From contig CALVJI010000017.1 of assembly GCA_944332105.1 (NCBI GenBank), forward strand, positions 1 to 18,766: a DNA stretch of 18,766 bases, given 5' to 3'. Of the stretch, positions 1 to 6,647 are shown piece after piece. Numbering within the stretch: the first letter of the stretch is position 1; each line of letters starts with the position of its first letter. Source of the stretch: an uncultured Bacilli bacterium. GTDB taxonomy: Bacteria > Bacillota_I > Bacilli_A > RF39 > UBA660. Under the pieces are notes generated by a model. The model worked only from the letters and a program-made list of their open reading frames with translations, searched no databases and had not been told where the DNA came from. Position numbers and translations under genes: made by a program.

Positions 1-75
1 AATTTGGTACACTACATTTATAACACATTTTTCGCATACTCAAAATGTGCCATAAATTTCTTAACAGTATAACAC
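1..75 (-). promoter_or_regulatory. Possible promoter/operator region for a gene off the left edge
   Basis: On the minus strand an extended -10-like TGTTATAAA lies at 17-25, with no convincing -35 box. An 8-bp perfect inverted repeat, CACATTTT (24-31) and AAAATGTG (42-49), overlaps it on the upstream side. The octamer TATAACAC occurs at 19-26 and 68-75. There is no coding signal here. The region could be the control region of a minus-strand gene beyond the window, but this is weakly supported. Confidence 0.3.
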
Positions 76-112
76 AAAAAGAAAAAAGAAGAAGCTTTAT
101 TCCTCTTTTTTC
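76..112 (-). terminator. Intrinsic terminator of nifJ
   Basis: The arms at 81-93 and 100-112 form a 13-bp stem around a 6-nt loop. The single A/C mismatch on the plus strand becomes a G-U wobble on the minus-strand RNA, so the hairpin suits minus-strand transcripts. The stem is followed in that direction by TTTTTG (80-75). It lies 22 bases past the nifJ stop codon. Confidence 0.75.
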
Positions 113-134
113 ACGAATTTTTCATAAAAAAGAA

Positions 135-3100
135 TCAATTTTCTAGATCTTTACTCATTTTTTCATAATAATGATATCTTTTAATCGCTGTTTGTTTATT
201 ATTTTCTAATAAAACTTCCGCCATTGAAGGATTTTTTATTTGTAAAGAGCGATAACGAACCTCGCGATCTAAAAATTCACGATAACGATCAAAATTAGGA
301 GTTTTTGAGTCAATATACAATCTTTCATCTTCAGGTTTATAACGCATTAAAATCGTATACCCTACTTCTACTGCTAAACGTTGTTCTTCTGTCGTACAAC
401 TCATGCCCCCCTTTATACCATGTTCAATACAAGGTGCATAAGCAAGAATAATACTAGGTCCTTGGTGAGCTTGTGCTTCTTTAAACACTTTTAAAGTTTG
501 CATCATATTTGCCCCCAATGAAATACTTGCTACATAACAATTTGGATAACTCATTGCAATCCGAAATAAATCTTTTTTATGAGAACGTTTTCCTAAATCA
601 GCAAACTCAGCCACTTGCCCAATATGACTAGATTTACTCATCTGACCGCCTGTATTTGAATACACTTCTGTATCTAATACCAAAATTTTAACATTTTCTT
701 CAGATGATAAAACATGATCAATGCCACCAAAGCCGATATCATAAGCCCAACCATCACCGCCGATAGCCCATACGGTTCGAGCTGGAAGATAATCAAGGTA
801 AGCTTGTAATTCACTAGAAACATTTTCTTTTTCCAAAGCTTCTTTAACTTTTAAGGTAATGACAAAATCATTTTGATTTTCCAACCACTCTTGATACAAT
901 TTTTGTACTGCCAAAGAAACAGTCGCCATTTCTTGTTCCATAATTTTTTCTATTCGTTTTCTTTTATTTTGATAAGAAAGATGCATACCATAAGCAAATT
1001 CCGCATTATCTTCAAAAAGACTATTTGCCCAAGGTAGTGTATATGGTGTAGAAGGCGCACTTCCTCCATAAATTGAAGAGCAACCTGTCGCATTAGCTAA
1101 AACAATTTCATCTCCATACAGTTGTGTTAATAATTTAATATACGCTGTCTCCCCACAACCAGCACAAGCTCCTGAAAAAGCAAATTTTGGTTTTTCTAAC
1201 TGACTTCCTTTAATTGTGTATTTAGAGAGTACATTAGGATTTTCATAATCAGTAAAATATTTATCCGCTTCTTCTTGTTTCTTTTCATCAAAAGATCCTA
1301 AATATAAAGCTTTTTTACCATTTTTACCAGGACAAATCTTGACACATAAACCACAACCTGTACAATCAGCTTCAGATACACTAATCAAATAATGATATTC
1401 ACTCGCCCCCAAAGCCAAAGGCTTTGTTTCATCTTGAACTAAAAATGGCCGAATAACCGCATGGGGACACACAAAAGAACACATGCCACATTGAATACAG
1501 TTTTCTGGAATCCACTTAGAAACAAAAGAAGATATTTTACGTTTTTCCTTGGCAGCAAGTCCCCCAGGAAACATTCCCTTACTAAGACTTTCTACTTCTT
1601 TAACCGTTAACTCATTACCTAATCGAGCATTCATTTTTTCAAAAATAGTCTGTGGTAAATGCTCTAAATTAGCTGGCAATTTATCCGTAATCGTAAGCTT
1701 TCTCACACTTTTAGGAGCTTCCGCGATAGCCTGTTGATTATTTAAAACAACGTCTTCTCCTTTAGTTCGAAAACTCTTATAAATAGAAGCATTAAGCTTA
1801 TCTTGAGCATCATCTTCTCCTAACAATTGTAAAATAAGAATTTCCATAATCTTACTAATTTTTCCCGGAATATGATGAGTAATAGCTAAAGAATCCGCAT
1901 CAATACATAATATTTTAATTTTCTTTTTTACAATTTCATCCCGATTCTGTGAAGACATTTTCTCTAAACATTTTTGCTCATCCGCAGTATTAATCAGTAA
2001 AATACTATTGGGTTTAGCTTTTTCTAATAAACGATATTTTTGAAAATACTCATCTTTAGTAACGACAGTTAAATCGGCATCCGTAACATAATAAGGCGCT
2101 AAAATAGAATGATCACTAACTCGCAAGTGACTAATTGTTACTCCTCCACTCTTTTTAGAATCATATTCAAAATATCCTTGTACATATTTTTTTTCGCCTA
2201 AAATATGCATGATATCTTTACTTGCTGAAACCATCCCATCTGAACCAAAACCATAAATTTGAATTTCATAAGCATTTAAAGAAATCGGATAATCTATTCT
2301 TTCCAAACTGCTACCATTTAAATCATCAATAATCCCAATAGTAAAATGATTTTTAGGTTTTTCTTCTAACATTTTAAAAACAGCATAAATATCACTAGGC
2401 GTTGTATTCTTACTTGATAAGCCATAACGACCCCCAACAATCGTAATATTTTGATTCTTTAAAGTAGCCACAACATCTAAGTATAATGGATCGCCTGTAC
2501 TACCAGCTTCTTTTGTTCGATCTAAAACGGCAATTTTAGAAACCGTCGCTGGTAATACTTTTTCTAAATACTTTTGACTAAAAGGCCGATATAAATGAAC
2601 AATGATACAACCTACTTTCTTACCCTTAGCCATTTCATTTTGAACAACAAGTTTAATCGTATCACACACACTACCCATAGCAATCAAAATATTCTCAGCA
2701 TTTGGATCCCCAAAATATTCAAAAGGCGCATAATGAGTGTCGGCTAATGCATTAATTTTTTCCATATATTCATTTACGATATCAGGCATTGCTTCATAAA
2801 GAGGACTTCTTGCTTCTACACTTTGAAAATAAATATCTTCTGTTTCAGACATACCATACTGTTTACTTAAAGAAATATTTAAAGAACGATTTTTAAATTC
2901 TTTCAACTTTTCTTGATCAACTAAAGCAATTAAATTTTCGCGATTTAAAGTCTCAATAACATTTAATTCATGACTGGTTCGAAAGCCATCAAAAAAGTGT
3001 AAAAAAGGTAAAGAACCTTTAATTGCTGAAAGATGTGCAACCGCAGCCAAATGATATGCTTCTTGCGGATTAGAACTAGCAAGCATACAAAAACCCGTTT

Positions 3101-3497
3101 GCCTAGTTGCATAAACATCCGAGTGATCTCCAAAAATAGATAAAGCATGCGTAGCAATGGTTCTAGAAGCAACATGAATAACGCCAGGTAAACACTCTCC
3201 TGCCATTTTATACATATTAGGAATCATTAGTAATAAGCCCTGACTAGCCGTGAAAGTAGAAGCCAAAGAGCCTGCGATTAAAGCCCCATGCATCGCCCCT
3301 GCAGCACCTGCTTCCGATTGCATCTCTGTTACATGAACCACATCATCAAAAAGATTTTTCACAAGTTTACTACTCTCTGCATCCATATTGCTCGCCATTG
3401 GACTAGAAGGCGTGATGGGATAAATACTAGCTACCTCACTAAAAAGATAGGCCATCATTGAACATGCTGTATTACCATCAACAATTTGTTTCATCAT
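135..3497 (-). CDS. nifJ: Pyruvate:ferredoxin (flavodoxin) oxidoreductase, single chain
   Basis: PFOR oxidatively decarboxylates pyruvate to acetyl-CoA and CO2 and passes the electrons to ferredoxin or flavodoxin in the cytoplasm of anaerobes. The 1120-residue chain has the expected order. An N-terminal pyrimidine-binding half contains YPITPSSPM near residue 30. Two 4Fe-4S motifs follow, at C667/670/673/677 and C712/715/718/722. The C-terminal TPP domain has GDGWA (D915) and NTGGQ (N948). All four ligands of the third, proximal cluster are present: C778, C781, C806 and C1023. Family members usually run 1160-1230 residues, so this one is slightly short, but no key motif is missing. The frame also opens at a GTG at 3503, but AGGA (3505-3508) is only 1 nt from that GTG and 7 nt from the ATG at 3497, so the ATG is preferred. 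The gene stands alone, with its own promoter and terminator. Confidence 0.97.
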   Translation of the reverse strand: MMKQIVDGNTACSMMAYLFSEVASIYPITPSSPMASNMDAESSKLVKNLFDDVVHVTEMQSEAGAAGAMHGALIAGSLASTFTASQGLLLMIPNMYKMAGECLPGVIHVASRTIATHALSIFGDHSDVYATRQTGFCMLASSNPQEAYHLAAVAHLSAIKGSLPFLHFFDGFRTSHELNVIETLNRENLIALVDQEKLKEFKNRSLNISLSKQYGMSETEDIYFQSVEARSPLYEAMPDIVNEYMEKINALADTHYAPFEYFGDPNAENILIAMGSVCDTIKLVVQNEMAKGKKVGCIIVHLYRPFSQKYLEKVLPATVSKIAVLDRTKEAGSTGDPLYLDVVATLKNQNITIVGGRYGLSSKNTTPSDIYAVFKMLEEKPKNHFTIGIIDDLNGSSLERIDYPISLNAYEIQIYGFGSDGMVSASKDIMHILGEKKYVQGYFEYDSKKSGGVTISHLRVSDHSILAPYYVTDADLTVVTKDEYFQKYRLLEKAKPNSILLINTADEQKCLEKMSSQNRDEIVKKKIKILCIDADSLAITHHIPGKISKIMEILILQLLGEDDAQDKLNASIYKSFRTKGEDVVLNNQQAIAEAPKSVRKLTITDKLPANLEHLPQTIFEKMNARLGNELTVKEVESLSKGMFPGGLAAKEKRKISSFVSKWIPENCIQCGMCSFVCPHAVIRPFLVQDETKPLALGASEYHYLISVSEADCTGCGLCVKICPGKNGKKALYLGSFDEKKQEEADKYFTDYENPNVLSKYTIKGSQLEKPKFAFSGACAGCGETAYIKLLTQLYGDEIVLANATGCSSIYGGSAPSTPYTLPWANSLFEDNAEFAYGMHLSYQNKRKRIEKIMEQEMATVSLAVQKLYQEWLENQNDFVITLKVKEALEKENVSSELQAYLDYLPARTVWAIGGDGWAYDIGFGGIDHVLSSEENVKILVLDTEVYSNTGGQMSKSSHIGQVAEFADLGKRSHKKDLFRIAMSYPNCYVASISLGANMMQTLKVFKEAQAHQGPSIILAYAPCIEHGIKGGMSCTTEEQRLAVEVGYTILMRYKPEDERLYIDSKTPNFDRYREFLDREVRYRSLQIKNPSMAEVLLENNKQTAIKRYHYYEKMSKDLEN

Positions 3498-3512
3498 TTT
3501 CACATCCTATTC

Positions 3513-3528
3513 TTTTTAAATTATAACA
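3513..3528 (-). promoter_or_regulatory. nifJ promoter (extended -10)
   Basis: The minus strand reads TGTTATAAT, a perfect TGn extension (3526-3528) plus TATAAT (3520-3525). No good -35 box is seen at 17 nt, which is tolerated with an extended -10. The predicted start near 3513 gives a leader of about 15 nt before the ATG at 3497, containing the AGGA ribosome site at 3505-3508. Confidence 0.65.
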
Positions 3529-3610
3529 CGATTTTCTAGGATTTAAATCAAAAAAAGCTCTAGTTACATAAGACTAAATCTTTAATTATCCTTCTTTATT
3601 CTAAAAAATG

Positions 3611-3648
3611 ACGTTTTAGTTTACGTTTAAACTTTTTTATGATAAAAT
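3611..3648 (+). promoter_or_regulatory. Promoter of the XRE-ImmA/PIN operon, with candidate operator repeats
   Basis: TTTACG (3620-3625) and TAAAAT (3643-3648) are 17 nt apart, and the -10 carries a TGA extension at 3640-3642. Two copies of ACGTTT (3611-3616 and 3623-3628), 12 nt apart, and the 8-bp palindrome GTTTAAAC (3625-3632) overlap or abut the -35 box. That is where an autorepressing HTH protein would be expected to bind. The operator role is inferred. Confidence 0.6.
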
Positions 3649-3671
3649 ATAAACCATAAGGAGCGATGAAA

Positions 3672-4715
3672 ATGAATGGAATCGGTAAAAACTTAAAAAG
3701 AATTAGATTACTCAAAAATTTATCACTAAAAGAAGCAGGTAATCTTCTTAATATGTCTGCTACAGCTATTTCTAAATATGAAAAAGGAGAAATATTGCCC
3801 GACTCACAAAAAGTAATTGCTTTTGCAAATGCCTATGGAGTAAAAGCAATTGAATTATTAAAGACCTATAAAGTTCCAGAGATGAAATTTACCTCATTCA
3901 GAAAGAAAAAAAGACTAACGGGTCAAAATTTAGAACTACTAAAAGAAATAATCCAAAAGGATGTATCAAAATATTTAGAAGTAATAGAACTAAATAACAT
4001 AGAAACAAATAATATAAGTCTAAAAAAATATCCTTGTAATACTCTCGAAGATGCGGAAAACGCAGCATTTAATTTTAGAAATGACATAAATATATCAAAT
4101 AAACAACCGATAGTGGATTTAATTCAAATTCTTGAAAACCTCGGAATTGTTATCATCCAAATTAAAAATACGGACAATCGCTTTAAGGACTTTGATGGAT
4201 TAAGTGAAATAGTAACTAATATTCCCACGATTATCTTACCAGATAATATGAAAGATGGAGCTAGACAAAGATTTACAATTGCCCATGAATTAGGACACCT
4301 TATACTAAATATTAAGGATAAAAAAGTAGATGAAGAAAAACTATGCAACCGCTTTGCCAGTGCCCTATTAATGCCTAATGAAGCTGTAAAAAACGAATTT
4401 GGAAAATCAAGAGGAAATATTAGCTTTTTTGAATTAACTGCCTTTAAAAAAGAATACAAAGTCAGTTATGCAGCTATCATATATCGGCTAAAAGATTTAA
4501 ACATTATATCAGAGTATTTGTATAAAAGATTAAGTATAATCATAAGCAAAAATATTGGCAAAATTGATCCAAATCCGATCCAACCCGAAACTTCCTATCA
4601 ATTTGAAAAAATGGTCTACAAACTAGAAGCTGATAAAGTTATTACTCTAAATAAAGCCTGTGAATTACTGGAGGTTAGTACAAATGAATATAACAACAAA
4701 AATAATAATAACTGA
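3672..4715 (+). CDS. XRE-family HTH regulator fused to ImmA/IrrE zinc metallopeptidase
   Basis: The 347-residue protein has two parts. An N-terminal helix-turn-helix (about 5-62) contains LSLKEAGNLLNMSATAISKY. A C-terminal M78 (ImmA/IrrE) peptidase domain (about 145-275) carries HELGH (H205, E206, H209), a probable third zinc ligand E222 and the family signature NRFASALLMP. Proteins of this architecture act as repressors or antitoxins, or as proteases that cleave a partner regulator; which applies here is unknown. The C-terminus has a short helical segment (about 315-335) and an Asn-rich tail. AAGGAG (3658-3663) is 8 nt before the ATG at 3672 and only 2 nt before an in-frame ATG at 3666, so 3672 is chosen. 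The last 32 nt overlap the PIN gene. Ile is often ATA, unlike the flanking minus-strand genes, which suggests separate ancestry. Confidence 0.93.
   Translation: MNGIGKNLKRIRLLKNLSLKEAGNLLNMSATAISKYEKGEILPDSQKVIAFANAYGVKAIELLKTYKVPEMKFTSFRKKKRLTGQNLELLKEIIQKDVSKYLEVIELNNIETNNISLKKYPCNTLEDAENAAFNFRNDINISNKQPIVDLIQILENLGIVIIQIKNTDNRFKDFDGLSEIVTNIPTIILPDNMKDGARQRFTIAHELGHLILNIKDKKVDEEKLCNRFASALLMPNEAVKNEFGKSRGNISFFELTAFKKEYKVSYAAIIYRLKDLNIISEYLYKRLSIIISKNIGKIDPNPIQPETSYQFEKMVYKLEADKVITLNKACELLEVSTNEYNNKNNNN
4670..4674 (+). promoter_or_regulatory. Ribosome binding site inside the XRE-ImmA gene that sets the PIN start
   Basis: GGAGG sits 9 nt before the ATG at 4684, within the 3' end of the upstream gene. 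An in-frame GTG at 4660 lies upstream of this site and has no comparable ribosome site, so the PIN protein most likely begins at 4684. The arrangement implies translational coupling. Confidence 0.75.
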
Positions 4716-5202
4716 TACTAACATAATAACGGATCTAAATAATGCAAATATTTTAGAACACTTTATTAATTTAGAAAATGTTTTTATCAGCGACGTGATC
4801 AAAAATGATGAAATAAATGCAAAAACAGGCAACTTAAATATAATAAAAAATATGAAAGTAGTCAGTGCTTCAATTGAGCAATTAGAAGAAGTAAATCGTT
4901 TATCACAAATAGAAAAGAAATTATCAACTTATGATTTATTAAACTTTGTACTAGCTAAAGACAATGATTATATTCTAGCTACTGGTGACAATCGATTAAA
5001 AAAATTTGCAGAAAGTCAAGGAGTAGAAGTATTTAGAACTTTAAAAATAATCAAACTAATGAAAGAAAACAATATCATTTCTTTAAAAAAGGCAATTGAT
5101 GCATGTGTTTTATTAAAACAATGCCCTACAACCCGTATACCAGAACTGGATATAAACGATTTAATCAATGAACTTACTCAAAAAGCAGCAATGGCCAATT
5201 AA
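4684..5202 (+). CDS. PIN-domain ribonuclease-like protein, putative toxin
   Basis: PIN domains are metal-dependent RNases, common as VapC-type toxins. The 172-residue protein shows the four expected acidic positions: D11 in ITDTN after a hydrophobic strand, E43 in NDEI, D84 in STYDLL and D102 in ATGDNRL, followed by the strand VEVFRTL near 114-120. These are consistent with an intact nuclease fold. The C-terminal 50 residues (about 121-172) lie outside the core fold and were not recognised. The gene overlaps the XRE-ImmA gene by 32 nt, so the pair should be co-transcribed and coupled. That order (regulator first, PIN second) fits a toxin-antitoxin-like or stress-response pair. PIN proteins with other roles, such as RNA processing, remain possible. 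Consecutive ATA codons at I7-I9 and at I14-I15 set its codon use apart from the neighbours. Confidence 0.85.
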   Translation: MNITTKIIITDTNIITDLNNANILEHFINLENVFISDVIKNDEINAKTGNLNIIKNMKVVSASIEQLEEVNRLSQIEKKLSTYDLLNFVLAKDNDYILATGDNRLKKFAESQGVEVFRTLKIIKLMKENNIISLKKAIDACVLLKQCPTTRIPELDINDLINELTQKAAMAN

Positions 5203-5209
5203 AATCCAT

Positions 5210-5249
5210 AAAAAAAGATGTTAGAAAAATTTTCCATACATCTTTTTTT
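5210..5249 (+). terminator. Terminator of the XRE-ImmA/PIN operon, probably bidirectional
   Basis: A perfect 12-bp stem is formed by 5210-5221 (seven A then GATGT) and 5238-5249 (ACATC then seven T), and the loop contains a further GAAAA/TTTTC pairing. It begins 8 nt after the PIN stop codon. The A and T runs on the two sides let it also serve minus-strand transcription arriving from 5376. Confidence 0.85.
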
Positions 5250-5260
5250 CGTATAAAATA

Positions 5261-5330
5261 AATTGCATCTTTCTTTCAATTGCATCATTATATTACAAAA
5301 TGATGCAATTAACAATTCATGTGATGCAAA
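5261..5330. repeat. Cluster of TTGCATC elements with a 12-bp inverted repeat
   Basis: AATTGCATC at 5261-5269 is repeated as AATTGCATCATT at 5278-5289. The latter is mirrored exactly by AATGATGCAATT at 5299-5310 (9-nt loop), and a fourth, inverted copy, TGATGCAAA, lies at 5322-5330. The order is two forward then two inverted copies. Neither strand has a T-run directly after the central hairpin, so it is not a standard terminator. It could be a protein-binding array, an RNA 3' hairpin or a remnant of a small mobile element. Confidence 0.7.
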
Positions 5331-5375
5331 TAAACCATAATAAACTAGGTATAATAGTATTTTTAAATTTTTTCT

Positions 5376-5651
5376 TTAATTTTCGCCATCCACTTTATAT
5401 TTTAAAAGTAACTTTTTAGCTAACTCTTCTCCCTGAGGAGTTAAAGAAACAGACTTGTTTTTATACTTACTAAAATACAAGTATTTTTCATTAGTGAGTT
5501 TGTTTATAACATCAAAAGAATAGCCTTTCCAACAAGTTTTAATTTTAGCTTTTTTTACACCACCATTTTCATCATCTTCTACATATCCATCTTCTTCCCA
5601 AGAAGTCAAATACATCAATAACAACGTTAATTCTTCTACATTTTTTTCCAT
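5376..5651 (-). CDS. DUF6429-like small protein
   Basis: A 91-residue protein of unknown function. It resembles the DUF6429 family as I recall it: LTSWEE (15-20), then an acidic Gly-containing insert, WKGYSFDVINKL (41-52) and KSVSLTPQGEELAKKLL in the C-terminal part. The pattern suggests a small winged-helix-like fold, but no catalytic residues stand out and no DNA-binding role is shown. The frame opens at a GTG at 5660 that overlaps the TGA of the upstream glycosyltransferase. A strong AGAGGTGA (5657-5664) is placed 8 nt before the ATG at 5651, so the ATG is chosen. The ribosome site contains the upstream stop codon, which predicts coupled translation. It is the last gene of the minus-strand polysaccharide locus. 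Its link to glycan synthesis is unknown and it may be a passenger. Confidence 0.75.
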   Translation of the reverse strand: MEKNVEELTLLLMYLTSWEEDGYVEDDENGGVKKAKIKTCWKGYSFDVINKLTNEKYLYFSKYKNKSVSLTPQGEELAKKLLLKYKVDGEN

Positions 5652-5656
5652 TAAAA

Positions 5657-6601
5657 TCACCTCTTTTTCTTCATATCCTTTTCTGTTTCTTTAATAATAT
5701 AAACAGGTCTTTTTTTCGTTTCCAAATATACTTTGGATAAATATTCCCCAATAATTCCTAAAAAGAATAATTGCACACCACTACAAAAAATGATAATACA
5801 TGCCAAACTAGGCCATCCACCTACAGGATCTCCCCAAATTAAAGTTTTTAAAATAATAACAAAGATCATTAAAAACGCAATAAAACAAAATAAAATACCG
5901 ATCATTGCAGATAAAACTAAAGGCTTTGTAGAAAAACCAACAATCCCATCAATACCATAAGTAAAAAGCTTCCAAAAACTCCATTTTGTTTTACCAGCTA
6001 CTCTTTCGGGAGCATCATAAGTTAACCATTTGGTATCAAATCCGACAAAATTGAAAAGTCCTTTAGAATAACGATTATATTCTTCTAAAGAAAGAATCGC
6101 GTCCACTACTTGTCTTGTCATCAACCGATAATCCCGTTCATTTGGAGCCATAGGAACCGTTGTAAAAGTTCCTAAAATTTTATAATAACAAGCTGTAAAA
6201 AATTTTCGAACAAAACCATAATTTTTATGATTATTTGTTTTTAAACCAACAATATCTAAATTTTCTTTTATTAAAACTTGATACATCAAAATAAGCTTTT
6301 CAGGAGGGTCCTGTAAATCAGCATCCATTAATGTAACATAATCACCATTTACATGCTGAAGCCCGGCATAAATCGCGGCCTCTTTACCAAAATTTCTAGA
6401 AAATGAAAGAAAACGAACTCGTTCATCCTTTTTAGCAAAATCTTTTAAAATATCTAAGGTTTTATCTTTGCTCCCATCATTTACAAATAAAAGTTCAAAT
6501 TCTACATCCATTTGCTCCATTACTTTTTGCATTTCTTTATAAAAATAAGGCAAAGACTCTTCTTCATTATAACAAGGCACGATTACCCCAATTTTTTTCA
6601 T
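5657..6601 (-). CDS. GtrB/DPM1-like polyprenyl-phosphate glycosyltransferase (third copy)
   Basis: A membrane-anchored GT2 enzyme expected to move a sugar from a nucleotide donor to undecaprenyl phosphate on the cytoplasmic face. The 314 residues contain VIVPCYNEEE (7-16), VNDGSKD (40-46) and the metal-binding D93-x-D95 in MDADLQDPP. RDYRLM (157-161) and RYSKG follow, and then two C-terminal membrane helices (about 227-254 and 265-287) ahead of the basic tail typical of GtrB/CsbB-type proteins. The start is uncertain: AGGGAG (6613-6618) is 11 nt before the ATG at 6601 and only 2 nt before an ATG at 6610. The 6601 start gives the family-typical MKKIGVIVPCYN opening. It follows the GT-C gene by about 46 nt and probably supplies that enzyme, or another one, with lipid-linked sugar. 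Sugar identity cannot be read from sequence. Confidence 0.92.
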   Translation of the reverse strand: MKKIGVIVPCYNEEESLPYFYKEMQKVMEQMDVEFELLFVNDGSKDKTLDILKDFAKKDERVRFLSFSRNFGKEAAIYAGLQHVNGDYVTLMDADLQDPPEKLILMYQVLIKENLDIVGLKTNNHKNYGFVRKFFTACYYKILGTFTTVPMAPNERDYRLMTRQVVDAILSLEEYNRYSKGLFNFVGFDTKWLTYDAPERVAGKTKWSFWKLFTYGIDGIVGFSTKPLVLSAMIGILFCFIAFLMIFVIILKTLIWGDPVGGWPSLACIIIFCSGVQLFFLGIIGEYLSKVYLETKKRPVYIIKETEKDMKKKR

Positions 6602-6647
6602 TTTGCGCATCACTCCCTAAACGTATTGTAACAAATTTTTTTCCATT

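Noticed and set aside
135..3497. Truncated or broken PFOR, since it is shorter than many homologues
   Set aside because: All twelve cluster cysteines and the TPP motifs are present, a normal stop is followed by a terminator, and length varies in the family.
4124..4459. Open frame on the minus strand inside the XRE-ImmA gene
   Set aside because: It lies opposite a gene with intact HTH and peptidase motifs, has no ribosome site or recognisable domain, and is explained by base composition. The same applies to the opposite-strand frames at 1549-1737, 5733-5960, 12595-13006, 16115-16351 and 17356-17568, and to same-strand, other-frame ones at 2963-3175 and 12784-12996.
5261..5330. Possible CRISPR-like repeat array
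   Set aside because: The repeats are 8-12 nt, in mixed orientation, with irregular short gaps and no cas genes nearby.
5350..5355. A TATAAT on the plus strand that could be a -10 box
   Set aside because: No -35-like sequence is found 16-18 nt upstream, and it would only transcribe the opposite strand of the DUF6429-like gene.
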